In this document: positions 23,910-32,194 of the stretch, piece by piece
How the letters are laid out: every line of letters starts with the position of its first letter
Position numbering within the stretch: the stretch's first letter is position 1
Assembly (NCBI GenBank): GCA_035528905.1
Contig: DATKXU010000109.1
Span: 1 to 64,000 of the forward strand
Reading direction: 5' to 3'
DNA length: 64,000 nucleotides
Source: DATKXU01 sp035528905
GTDB taxonomy: Bacteria > Armatimonadota > UBA5829 > DTJY01
The notes under the pieces: model-generated
What the model saw: only the letters and a program-made list of their open reading frames with translations
Told to the model about the DNA's origin: nothing
The model's database searches: none
Translations under genes and position numbers: made by a program

Positions 23910-26762
23910 TCAGTCGCGTAGCGGCTCCCCGCGGGTTATCACGGTCACATATGCGCGTGCGCTGGCGCCCGGCAATGTGCCGCATTCGAATTCCACCTGG
24001 TTGCTGCCAGGCTCCAGGATCGGCGCCTCACCTTGAGGCTTCACCTCGCCGATCAGCTCTCCGTTCGGCGCGTAGAGCTTGCAGTCGGACATCGAGTTGA
24101 ACTCGAGCCAGCAGCCGCTCTCGATCTCCACGGGGAAGACGATCTCCCTGCCTGCGATCCCGACCTTAGGATTGCGAAGCTTGTTCTTCACAAGGGGCAG
24201 CGCCTTGACGGGGCTTACATAGCACGTGACCTCGCTCCCCTCCGGCAGATTGTTGTACCAGAGGGAGAGAGAAGCAACCCGGCCGTAATTCACCCATTCA
24301 CGGTAAGTGGCATACTTGTTCTTATGGGGCCACGGGTTATAGGGCCAGAGATAGTCGTCGGTGTGTTCGCCCTCGGGCTCGATCAGCTCGAAGTAGCGCC
24401 AGCCGGTGAAGTCAACCTTCACGAAGTGATCGCTGATCCCCAGCGCGACATGGATCGGGCTTCTGAGCTGGAAACTAAGAATCTCGCCTTGGCCGTCGCC
24501 ATAGACCCAGACTCCCAGCGCCTGCTGCTGCGATATGTCCAGATCGGGGGAGAAGAACTTTTCGACCATCGCCCATGCGCCGTTCGGACGCGCACGCGTG
24601 CTCAGCGCCGTGTAGCAGCCACTGACCGCTCCGGCCTTCACCTGGGCCGATGAAGGCTTGAGGTGTGCGGTAACGCAGTTTCGGGCGGCGCGCCCGACAA
24701 ACTCGTCCAGCTTGGTGAAATCTGCGATCGTGACACCCTCCGGCGAGTCATAAGCCCCCGCTGCCATCAACGCTTCAATGCGCAGCCGCACGGGCTGGCG
24801 GCCGAACTTGTTCCTGGTCTCCCAAGTGCTCTTCCCGTCAATGCCCTCCACTTTGTGCTTTGCATAACCCGCTTTGCGGAACTGCCATTTCTTACTTGAG
24901 GTCCGCTCGAGCGTGAATTCCTCGCCCGGGACTCTCAGCCTCGATTTGATAGATTCCCGGAAATAGTCCGCACGGCGCAGGTTCTCATATTGCTTGAAGA
25001 TGTCGGCGAGACGCCGGTACGCCGGGGCATCCGGGCCGAAGCCAACCAGGGAGACACCCGCGTCATCACCAAGGCACTTGCACATAAGGTACTCGATGTC
25101 GTCGGGATACGTGCGCTCGTCCTGCGTCACATGCGGTCCTTCGTCAGTGACGACGGCCCACCATCCGAGATGCGCAGGCAGGAACATCCGACGCACATCC
25201 TCATTGGCCGCGCAGTGGATATCCACGAACCGCTTGTGGCCCCTTCTGGGATGATCCCATGCCTCCATGCGCGACCGCACGTACCAGAGATGGTGGCGGA
25301 AGGTGCTCATCTCCATAAGCGCCGGCTTCTCCAATCGCTTGCATATCTCAAACACAAACTTGGAGCCGTAATGCCAGCCGTTTTCCGGGCCGCCCAGGAT
25401 GTCCTCCGCATCCAGCGCATCCAGATAAATCATGTCGAAGCCGCACTCGTTGAAGGTCTCGGCGGTCTTGGCGGCCACCTCGGTCAGGAGCGTGGAATCG
25501 CCGTCCGGCGCGAACAGGCCGAAGCATTCCTTGAGGTGATGTACCTTCGCGCCCCGGGCATGAGGAGCTATCTTGGTGCCATGCGCTCCTCTTTGACAGC
25601 CCGTAAAGGCATAGGGCGGCTCTTTCGAGACCCCGCTGTATATAATCAGCTCGTCGTCAACCTGCAGGGTTACGCTGTTGCGCACGCCATAGCCGACTAT
25701 TGCGGACATGTCCTTGGTGGATTCGACAACCGGCGCCGTGGTCGCATCGGGCGTCAAAGCCTCCGCCAGCGTGAACGTCGCATCCTTTCCGAGCCTGGGG
25801 TCAGGGACCGGAGTCACCCACGGGCAGCTCTTGTCAATCAGGAATGCGTAGGTGTGCAATCCCGCAGTGATCCCCGCCGCGTGGAGCTTGTCAATCACGG
25901 CCTTCAGGCTGGCACGGCCGTTCGGATACGTTACCGGATTCGGCCTGTAGTCCCCGAATCTGAAGGAAACCCCGCCGTGAAAGTCAATCTGGTTCATGCC
26001 GTAGCGCCTGGCGAGCTGGATCCATTCGTCCACCTTGTCCTCGGAGAGGTTGCCGAAATTGAAAATGTAGGAGCCTCGGTTGATCTCTGCATCCAGCGCC
26101 CAGGGGCCGCCCAGAGGCGACTGAGGCAGGTCCTTCGCGGCGCTCACCACATCCTTCATCACCTGGCGAAGCTGGCTGTGCGGGCATCCGATGATCGCAA
26201 CTTTCGCGCCTTTGAAGCCGAAGCGCGGGTAACACATGGCACGCAGATCGGTATTCGGGCCGGGGATTTCGAGCACGTTCGTCTTCAGATTCAGGGCCAG
26301 GGCACAGCCCACGAAGGGATCCTTATCCCTCGACAGAACGAGCCGAATGTTCGGGAAGGCCAGCTCTTCCACCTGCTCACCCGTCAGGGACAAAACCTCC
26401 AGGGTGAAATAGTCCTTTCCCGCCTTAGCCTGTATCACCGCACGGACGCCCGACCGGCCGAACTCCACCGTCAAGCACCCATCTGCAGAGGACACCGCCG
26501 AGGCGTCGTAGCTCGATCCCGCCTTCTTCACCTGGGCGAAGTGGGAACCTGGCTTCCGGACGCAGTAGTCCTTCCCCGCGCGCTTGTCAATGAGATGCAG
26601 ATTCGCGCCGTCGGGCCCGATGACGTACTTGACGTGCCTATTCTCAAGGGTGATTTCCCTGCTTCCGGGCATCTTCTCTCCTATCCCCACGGCGCCGGCC
26701 GTATGGGCTGACAAAGCTGGGATTGCGGATACAAGCAGAATAAGCATGCAAAACCGTTTCAT
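23910..26762 (-). CDS. Putative secreted TIM-barrel glycosidase with C-terminal beta domain
   Basis: The 950-residue product has a signal peptide (KRFCMLILLVSAIPALSA). An N-terminal beta-sandwich (about residues 30-215) resembles those that precede alpha-galactosidase-type barrels, followed by a probable TIM barrel (about 230-620) with the phrases RRYGMNQIDFHGG, AAGITAGLHTYAF, CGFDMIYLDALDAED and MEMSTFRHHLWYVRSR. A galactose-binding-like beta domain follows (about 680-830). YLDALDAED and LMEMST are positions where retaining glycosidases of the GH-D/GH36-like type carry their acids, but I cannot assign a family or substrate. It lies 44 bases downstream of the Gfo/Idh/MocA gene on the same strand and is probably cotranscribed. 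A ribosome binding site GAGGAAAG precedes the ATG. Confidence 0.62.
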   Translation of the reverse strand: MKRFCMLILLVSAIPALSAHTAGAVGIGEKMPGSREITLENRHVKYVIGPDGANLHLIDKRAGKDYCVRKPGSHFAQVKKAGSSYDASAVSSADGCLTVEFGRSGVRAVIQAKAGKDYFTLEVLSLTGEQVEELAFPNIRLVLSRDKDPFVGCALALNLKTNVLEIPGPNTDLRAMCYPRFGFKGAKVAIIGCPHSQLRQVMKDVVSAAKDLPQSPLGGPWALDAEINRGSYIFNFGNLSEDKVDEWIQLARRYGMNQIDFHGGVSFRFGDYRPNPVTYPNGRASLKAVIDKLHAAGITAGLHTYAFLIDKSCPWVTPVPDPRLGKDATFTLAEALTPDATTAPVVESTKDMSAIVGYGVRNSVTLQVDDELIIYSGVSKEPPYAFTGCQRGAHGTKIAPHARGAKVHHLKECFGLFAPDGDSTLLTEVAAKTAETFNECGFDMIYLDALDAEDILGGPENGWHYGSKFVFEICKRLEKPALMEMSTFRHHLWYVRSRMEAWDHPRRGHKRFVDIHCAANEDVRRMFLPAHLGWWAVVTDEGPHVTQDERTYPDDIEYLMCKCLGDDAGVSLVGFGPDAPAYRRLADIFKQYENLRRADYFRESIKSRLRVPGEEFTLERTSSKKWQFRKAGYAKHKVEGIDGKSTWETRNKFGRQPVRLRIEALMAAGAYDSPEGVTIADFTKLDEFVGRAARNCVTAHLKPSSAQVKAGAVSGCYTALSTRARPNGAWAMVEKFFSPDLDISQQQALGVWVYGDGQGEILSFQLRSPIHVALGISDHFVKVDFTGWRYFELIEPEGEHTDDYLWPYNPWPHKNKYATYREWVNYGRVASLSLWYNNLPEGSEVTCYVSPVKALPLVKNKLRNPKVGIAGREIVFPVEIESGCWLEFNSMSDCKLYAPNGELIGEVKPQGEAPILEPGSNQVEFECGTLPGASARAYVTVITRGEPLRD

Positions 26763-26806
26763 GTGCTTTCCTCACTCGCGTGGTCACTAGGAGGCTCGCT
26801 GCTGAA

Positions 26807-27907
26807 TCACTCGTCCAGCGTGCCGTGAGCCAATCCCAGAGGCAGGGAGGCAGGCTGGCTGCACGTGCTCTCGAGCTCGATATGCTTGCCCTCGCGGGAA
26901 GCATCATGGAAGGCGTGCATGACATCCAGGATATGGTAGGCCAGCTCGCCGCTCGCGCGATGCGGCCTGCCCGACCGGAGCGCGTAGGCCATATCCGCGA
27001 CGCCGATGCCCCTGCTGTTCTCGGCGTATCCGTGGGTGAGCGGCACTTCCTCCCATTGGGATGCACCCGCGCGCCGAACTCTCACGGGCCCGCCGAAGCA
27101 GTTCGGATCCGGGACGCTGAGCGAGCCCTCGGTGCCGTAGATTTCGATGCGCGGCAACTCAGCCGCCCATACATCGAAGGTCATGATGATCGTCCCGATT
27201 GCGCCGTTCGCGAAATCCATGACGCCGGCGACGTGAGTGGGAACTTCGACAATGACACGCTTGCCGCAGTAGGGCTGGCTCGTGATTAGCCGCTCGGGGA
27301 AGGTGATTTTCGTACAGCTCGTCACCCGGCGCACGGGACCTATTGAATTGACGAGTGCAGTGAGATAGTAAGGGCCCATATCGAACATCGGTCCGCCGCC
27401 TGGTTTGTAGTAGAACTCGGGATTCGGATGCCAGGTCTCGTGGCCGTGGCACATCATGAAGGCGGTGGCGGCGACGGGTTCGCCGATCACGCCGTCGTCA
27501 ATCAGCTTCCGGCAGGTCTGCAATCCCGCGCCCATGAAGGTATCCGGCGCGCATCCGACCAGCACCCCCTTGGCCTTTGCCGTCTCCAGCAGCTTCCGGC
27601 CTTCCGCCCGGGTGATCGTCAGAGGCTTCTCGTTGTGCACGCACTTCCCAGCCTCGACTGCCGCCTGCGCGATGGGAGCATGGGCGTCCGGGACGGTCAG
27701 GTTCACCACAATCCTAACCTCCGGGTCGGCGAGAAGCTCCTCGACCGTCACAGCCTTGCAGCCGTGCTCCGCCGCCTTCGCCTCAGCCCTTTCCCTGATG
27801 ATGTCCGCGCATGCGACGACGTCCAGGGCTTCGAAAGTCTTGCCGGCCTGGAAATAGATGCCGCTGATGGCTCCACAGCCGACGATGCCGATTTTGGTTT
27901 TCTCCAT
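26807..27907 (-). CDS. Gfo/Idh/MocA family oxidoreductase
   Basis: The 366-residue product has an N-terminal Rossmann fold (KIGIVGCGAISGIYFQAG), the family signature NEKPLT with the catalytic Lys, and a C-terminal alpha/beta sheet domain with GGGPMFDMGPYYLTALVNSIGP, where the conserved Asp/His pair lies. Members oxidise or reduce sugars and inositols with NAD(P). The substrate is unknown but the context (glycosidase downstream, sugar isomerase upstream) points to a sugar from the same polysaccharide. TAAGGAG lies ten bases before the ATG. It has its own strong promoter. Confidence 0.9.
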   Translation of the reverse strand: MEKTKIGIVGCGAISGIYFQAGKTFEALDVVACADIIRERAEAKAAEHGCKAVTVEELLADPEVRIVVNLTVPDAHAPIAQAAVEAGKCVHNEKPLTITRAEGRKLLETAKAKGVLVGCAPDTFMGAGLQTCRKLIDDGVIGEPVAATAFMMCHGHETWHPNPEFYYKPGGGPMFDMGPYYLTALVNSIGPVRRVTSCTKITFPERLITSQPYCGKRVIVEVPTHVAGVMDFANGAIGTIIMTFDVWAAELPRIEIYGTEGSLSVPDPNCFGGPVRVRRAGASQWEEVPLTHGYAENSRGIGVADMAYALRSGRPHRASGELAYHILDVMHAFHDASREGKHIELESTCSQPASLPLGLAHGTLDE

Positions 27908-27973
27908 GCCCGAATCTCCTTAGGAAAGTTTTCGCGGTCGGGAATGTCCGCCGCATAGGTCAACATGAGAGCC

Positions 27974-28002
27974 AATATATGCCAAGGAAGCGCCGATGTC
28001 AA
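27974..28002 (-). promoter_or_regulatory. Sigma-70-type promoter of the Gfo/Idh/MocA-glycosidase operon
   Basis: On the minus strand TTGACA (28002-27997), a 17-base spacer and TATATT (27979-27974), about 67 bases upstream of the start at 27907. Confidence 0.75.
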
Positions 28003-28033
28003 CAGGCACTCGAAGCTCCCTGGGGTGTGAATC

Positions 28034-28891
28034 CTATCCGCCGGCTGCGTCCATGACCACGCGATAGTTCCCCCGGATTGTGGAAATCGCCTCGCTGAGA
28101 CTTGCTGCTTCGAAACGCGCCTCGTACATGAACGGGCCGGGATATCCCACCTGCCGCAGGGCGTAGACTAGGCCAGGCCAGTCAATCGTCCCTCGCATTG
28201 GGAGCCAGTGCCTCTCAGTCCCGTCATAATCGGAGATGTGAAGAGTGAATATGCGAGGCCCCAGCAAATGAACAGCCGGCAACAGATGCTCCGGCGGAAA
28301 GACATGGTTGACATCAATGCACACGCCCACGTTCGGGCGTTCAATCAACTTCAGAAGCTCGAGAAGCTCTGAAGCGCTATTTCCGAGATTAGGCGGAGGA
28401 AGGAGCTCCAGCGCCAAGCTGACACCCAGGTCCGCGCAGTAGTCGGCGATTTCCGCGATGCTCGCTGCGCTCGCCCGAATGCGCTCGGGCGGATTGGCCT
28501 GCGGGCCGGCGTGGACTACAAGCGTCCGCCCGCCGAACCTCGACAGCAAGCTCGCCGCCGAGGAACACGCGCGTACCGCCTCTCGGCGGACGGCCTCGCC
28601 CGGCGATGAAGGATCACAGGGCGGAGCGTGCTGCGAAAAGATCAGACCGGCCGCGGCAAGCCGATCCAGAGGCTCACTTACCCGCGCGTCCCACAGTACC
28701 TGACTGTGCCATAATTCAACCGATCTTATCTCTGAGCCGAGAATCAGGTCGGCTACCTCGTCGAAGTGCGCGCGCACAGCTTCCGCATGCTCAGGCGGGC
28801 AATCAGCACCTTCCAGGATCCCGAACAGCTCAGGCGGCGCTATAGCGTTAAGCGACCATGAGGAGATTCCGAGTGGCAGTTTCGATATCAT
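28034..28891 (-). CDS. Sugar phosphate isomerase/epimerase (xylose isomerase-like TIM barrel)
   Basis: The 285-residue product has the AP-endonuclease 2/xylose isomerase-like fold with metal-binding residues in order: SLALELLPP (Glu), VGVCIDVNHVFP (Asp, His), TLHISDYDG (His, Asp) and PFMYEARFE (Glu). Members isomerise or epimerise keto- and aldo-sugars or inosose. The ATG overlaps the TGA of the upstream adenosine deaminase gene (ATGA) with AGGAGG just before it, so the pair is translationally coupled. The chemistry is likely sugar-related, while the coupling to a nucleoside gene is unexpected. Confidence 0.85.
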   Translation of the reverse strand: MISKLPLGISSWSLNAIAPPELFGILEGADCPPEHAEAVRAHFDEVADLILGSEIRSVELWHSQVLWDARVSEPLDRLAAAGLIFSQHAPPCDPSSPGEAVRREAVRACSSAASLLSRFGGRTLVVHAGPQANPPERIRASAASIAEIADYCADLGVSLALELLPPPNLGNSASELLELLKLIERPNVGVCIDVNHVFPPEHLLPAVHLLGPRIFTLHISDYDGTERHWLPMRGTIDWPGLVYALRQVGYPGPFMYEARFEAASLSEAISTIRGNYRVVMDAAGG

Positions 28892-29898
28892 TCCAGCCTC
28901 CTAGAAAACGCCGCTTGCCGGGCGGTCTCAATGAGCTTCTCGATCTCCGCGAGAGTGAATCCGAACTTCTCTATTATCAGGGCATACTCGTCGGTCAACG
29001 TCACTCCGCACACGGTAGGGTCGTCGGTATTGACGGTGATCGGCACGCCGCTCTCATACAACCGCCGGACCGGATGGCTTTCGAGCGATTCCACAGCGCG
29101 AGTGAGTACATTGCTGGTCGGGCAGATTTCGAGAGTCACTCCGCGATCCACCGCAAGGCGAAGCACATCCGCATCCTGAACGATGCGCACGCCATGGCCG
29201 ATCCGCGCCGCCCCCAAATGCTCGATCGCGCCCCGAATGCTCTCCGGGCCGTCTTCCTCCCCGGCGTGGACGGTGATCCCAAGCCCGGCACGGCGCGCCA
29301 TTGCGAACGGCTCCGCAAACATCTCCGGCGGAAAGCCGGATTCCCTGCCGGACAAATCCAGGCCCACTACGCCGCGATCGGCGTAGTCGAGCGCCAGGCG
29401 TGCGATCTCCTCGGGCGAGGGCCACGGCACGCCCATCGTCTTGGACGACAGATGCCGGCTGATGCTCACGATCAGGTTCACCGCGACCGGATACCTGCGC
29501 GCCGCCAGCCCGACCCCCTCAACGATGCCGTCCATCACATCGGTAAGCGCCAGGCGGCGGTGGAAAGCCATGAACTCCGGGCTGAAGCGAAGCTCCAGGT
29601 AACGCACATTATCGCGCCAGGCATCCTCGACGGCTTCGTAGGCTATTCTGGCAACGGCTTTCTTATCCACAAAGCAAAGCTTGATGATCCTGAATGGGAG
29701 AAAGAAGCCATCGAGGTCATCCGCGGGCCTGCTTAGTCGAATCAGGGCGGAGAGGTCGTCGGTGTCATAGGTCGGGAGCTCGATGCGATGGGCGCGGCAT
29801 ATCTCGGCCACCGTACCGGGGCGAACCGCACCTTCGAGGTGGCGATGTAGATCGGCCTTGTGCAGCGCCGCCAAAGCAGTTCTAAGGTCGGTGGACAT
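28888..29898 (-). CDS. add: Adenosine deaminase
   Basis: The 336-residue product has all hallmarks of the adenosine/AMP deaminase family: KADLHRHLEGAV (zinc-binding HxH), ITVHAGEEDGPES (catalytic Glu), ARIGHGVRI (His), LEICPTSNVLT and VPITVNTDDPTV (zinc-binding Asp plus the second Asp). It hydrolyses adenosine or deoxyadenosine to inosine in purine salvage, in the cytoplasm. Related deaminases act on adenine or futalosine precursors, so the exact substrate is not certain. It overlaps the start of the sugar isomerase gene. Confidence 0.9.
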   Translation of the reverse strand: MSTDLRTALAALHKADLHRHLEGAVRPGTVAEICRAHRIELPTYDTDDLSALIRLSRPADDLDGFFLPFRIIKLCFVDKKAVARIAYEAVEDAWRDNVRYLELRFSPEFMAFHRRLALTDVMDGIVEGVGLAARRYPVAVNLIVSISRHLSSKTMGVPWPSPEEIARLALDYADRGVVGLDLSGRESGFPPEMFAEPFAMARRAGLGITVHAGEEDGPESIRGAIEHLGAARIGHGVRIVQDADVLRLAVDRGVTLEICPTSNVLTRAVESLESHPVRRLYESGVPITVNTDDPTVCGVTLTDEYALIIEKFGFTLAEIEKLIETARQAAFSRRLE

Positions 29899-29942
29899 AG
29901 CGGCGCCATTATAGCACCCAGAAGATGCGTATTGCGAGTAGT

Positions 29943-29959
29943 GGCGGGGTCACCCCGCC
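29943..29959. terminator. GC-rich hairpin between two minus-strand genes
   Basis: A perfect 7-bp stem GGCGGGG/CCCCGCC with a 3-base loop, 20 bases downstream of the stop codon of the beta-barrel gene. No T tract follows, so it may be a palindromic repeat rather than a terminator. Confidence 0.45.
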
Positions 29960-29980
29960 CATTGGAGCGTCGCCTGCGTG

Positions 29981-32104
29981 TCACAGCACGTGGAGCAGCT
30001 TGAGCGACAGGCGGCTCTTTGTGGAAGGAGCGTTCGGATCGCCCCAGATGAAGAAGATATCCGTGCCCCGGCGAAGCTCCTGGCGGTAGGCAAGAAACAC
30101 GTTCGCATCGCCCTCAAGAGCCCGCAGACTCAGGTATAGGCTCTTCTCCGGGGTAATGTCGTAGCTGGCGGTTAACCGGGTCAGGGAGCGATCTACATCA
30201 TCCTTGCCAAGCGCGTCCGGGTAGTCCATTCTCAGCAACTCGGTGGCTAGCCTGGCGGACCACCGCTCTCCAAGCTTGAATCCCTGGTCTAGGGATATGA
30301 AGCTATAGTCGGCGCCGTCCCGCTTTCCCCAATCGGCACTGACTCCCCCGCTCCTGTATAGATCCTGGCCTCTCCAACCGCAGCCGAGACTCCATACCTT
30401 GTCCTTGTTCGGCGGGCGACTGTCAAGGAGGTAGGAGACATTTCCGCTGGTGCGGTTTCTGAGCAGAATGCTGCCGCTGAGCTGGATGCTTCGATTGTAG
30501 AGACTCCCGCCGTACCACCTCGTGAATCCTGTGACAAGTGCAGAGCTCCAGCTGCGTATCGGCCCGGTGTCGTAGCGGTCGTAGTACGAGACCTGACCCC
30601 ACATGGACCTTGATCCGATCAGGTTGATGTACCCCAAAGGCGATGAGAATGTCGGAGCCCTGTCCTCGTAGCCGACGAATCCCTCAAGATGTCCCGGGGC
30701 GCGCCACAAATCGCAATAGAGGTTGTACACGTAGCCATCGCGAAGCGTGGCGCGGTCGAAGCTACGGTAGTAATTCGCGCTCAGGCTTGTCCCACCGCTG
30801 CTATATAGTCTGCTTATGCCAGTGACAGCTTTGGCAACTGTGGCGTCCACACCCGGCGCATGGCAGTTGAAGATATGGGCGCCTGCATCGAACTCGCGGC
30901 TGGGCTGCCAGTCGTAGCTCAGGTAGGCACCGCCAAGCTCGTTGACGTCGAAGAACGAAAGGAGACCGAACTGGTGCGCGCCGACCTTGCCGAATACCTT
31001 GCCTCCAACGTCTATCGTTTCCACGTTGCGCGAGGTCAGCAGTTTTTCGTCGCTGAAATACGAATGCCCCTCAGTGAAGAACGGGCGGTTGTCCGGCAGA
31101 GACCTGGGAAGATAGGAGAAATCGACGCTGTCAACGACCTGCTCGATGGTCTCGAAATCAGGCCGGATGGTGAGCGCGGTGACGACGTTGTTGTCGAATG
31201 TGCGCTTGATGTCCATTCCACTTGTAAACCTGCTGCCATCGCCTGTTCCTGCGAGCGCGTACGGCATGTAGATGAATCCACGCTTTATCACCGGCGTAAC
31301 CAGTCCCGTCCAGTCGATAGCCTTCCTGGCATCCCACACTTCGCCCATCCTAGGGTACGTGTACCATTCCTGCGCGCGTGCAAAGCGCCGGTAGAGTACC
31401 AGCCCAAAGGTGCTCTGTTCCCGTGGGTAGCGCAAGACGCTGAAGGGAATCTCGATCTCGGCGCACCAGCCGTCGGTATTCACCTTGGTACCGACCTTCC
31501 AATCGCCCCTCCATTCAATCTTCGAAGCAGTACCCCCTGGAACACTGTTCCATTGTGTGCCCAGGGCGTTGACCGCGAACTCGTAGAACGACCGGTGATC
31601 GTGCATGCAATCCAGATCAACCTCAACAAGGTCGTCATTCCAGATGCTCCCGCCGCGCTTCTTCTGCTGGGCGCGGATTTCCTCCGGCCGGTCGTCCTTG
31701 CAGTCGAAGGCAATGTATAACTTTTCCTCGCCGCAGCAGAAATAGGCTACTGTCTCCACAAGGGGAACCTTGCCGAGGTACTCGAACCCGTTTACCTTCG
31801 ATGCGACCTTCCAGCAGTCGTCATCCAGCATGCCGTCGATCACGGGTCCGGTATTCACCTTGACGGCCTGGATGATCTCAGGCCCGGTGGCGAGTTCCAC
31901 GCGAGGACGAGCTTCCTCACCCCAGGCAGCCCACGCCAAGAGAAGCGCAAGGCCAGCCGCTATGAAATCAGCCGTCAGAAAGCAAATCGGCCTGGCTCTC
32001 AACAAATACACCCCTATATCAATAACACTCCGCCCCGGAAGAAGGTTCGCAGCGATCGCATACCCGCGAAGCCGCTGATTCTTTACTATATCGTCTGACG
32101 ACAT
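29981..32104 (-). CDS. CBM9-like/DUF5916 outer-membrane beta-barrel protein
   Basis: The 707-residue product has an N-terminal CBM9-like sandwich (about residues 78-265; VNTGPVIDGMLDDDCWKVA, IWNDDLVEVDLD, GDWKVGTKVNTDGWCAEIEIPFSVL) followed by a long beta-strand-rich DUF5916 region (FTEGHSYFS) that probably forms an outer-membrane barrel. Proteins of this type are surface-exposed carbohydrate-binding or uptake proteins; the function is not established. The ATG at 32104 gives about 45 residues before a signal-like hydrophobic stretch (FIAAGLALLLAWAAWG), so a later GTG/TTG start about 30 codons downstream may be the true one. It follows the DUF6259-like gene by 90 bases. Confidence 0.75.
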   Translation of the reverse strand: MSSDDIVKNQRLRGYAIAANLLPGRSVIDIGVYLLRARPICFLTADFIAAGLALLLAWAAWGEEARPRVELATGPEIIQAVKVNTGPVIDGMLDDDCWKVASKVNGFEYLGKVPLVETVAYFCCGEEKLYIAFDCKDDRPEEIRAQQKKRGGSIWNDDLVEVDLDCMHDHRSFYEFAVNALGTQWNSVPGGTASKIEWRGDWKVGTKVNTDGWCAEIEIPFSVLRYPREQSTFGLVLYRRFARAQEWYTYPRMGEVWDARKAIDWTGLVTPVIKRGFIYMPYALAGTGDGSRFTSGMDIKRTFDNNVVTALTIRPDFETIEQVVDSVDFSYLPRSLPDNRPFFTEGHSYFSDEKLLTSRNVETIDVGGKVFGKVGAHQFGLLSFFDVNELGGAYLSYDWQPSREFDAGAHIFNCHAPGVDATVAKAVTGISRLYSSGGTSLSANYYRSFDRATLRDGYVYNLYCDLWRAPGHLEGFVGYEDRAPTFSSPLGYINLIGSRSMWGQVSYYDRYDTGPIRSWSSALVTGFTRWYGGSLYNRSIQLSGSILLRNRTSGNVSYLLDSRPPNKDKVWSLGCGWRGQDLYRSGGVSADWGKRDGADYSFISLDQGFKLGERWSARLATELLRMDYPDALGKDDVDRSLTRLTASYDITPEKSLYLSLRALEGDANVFLAYRQELRRGTDIFFIWGDPNAPSTKSRLSLKLLHVL

Positions 32105-32194
32105 CTCAACAATAAATGATGCATGGAATCAACAAAAAGTTACACGACGGAGCAGTGGCCGCCGCAGCGGATGCTCTCGGCAGCCCCACGCCGG

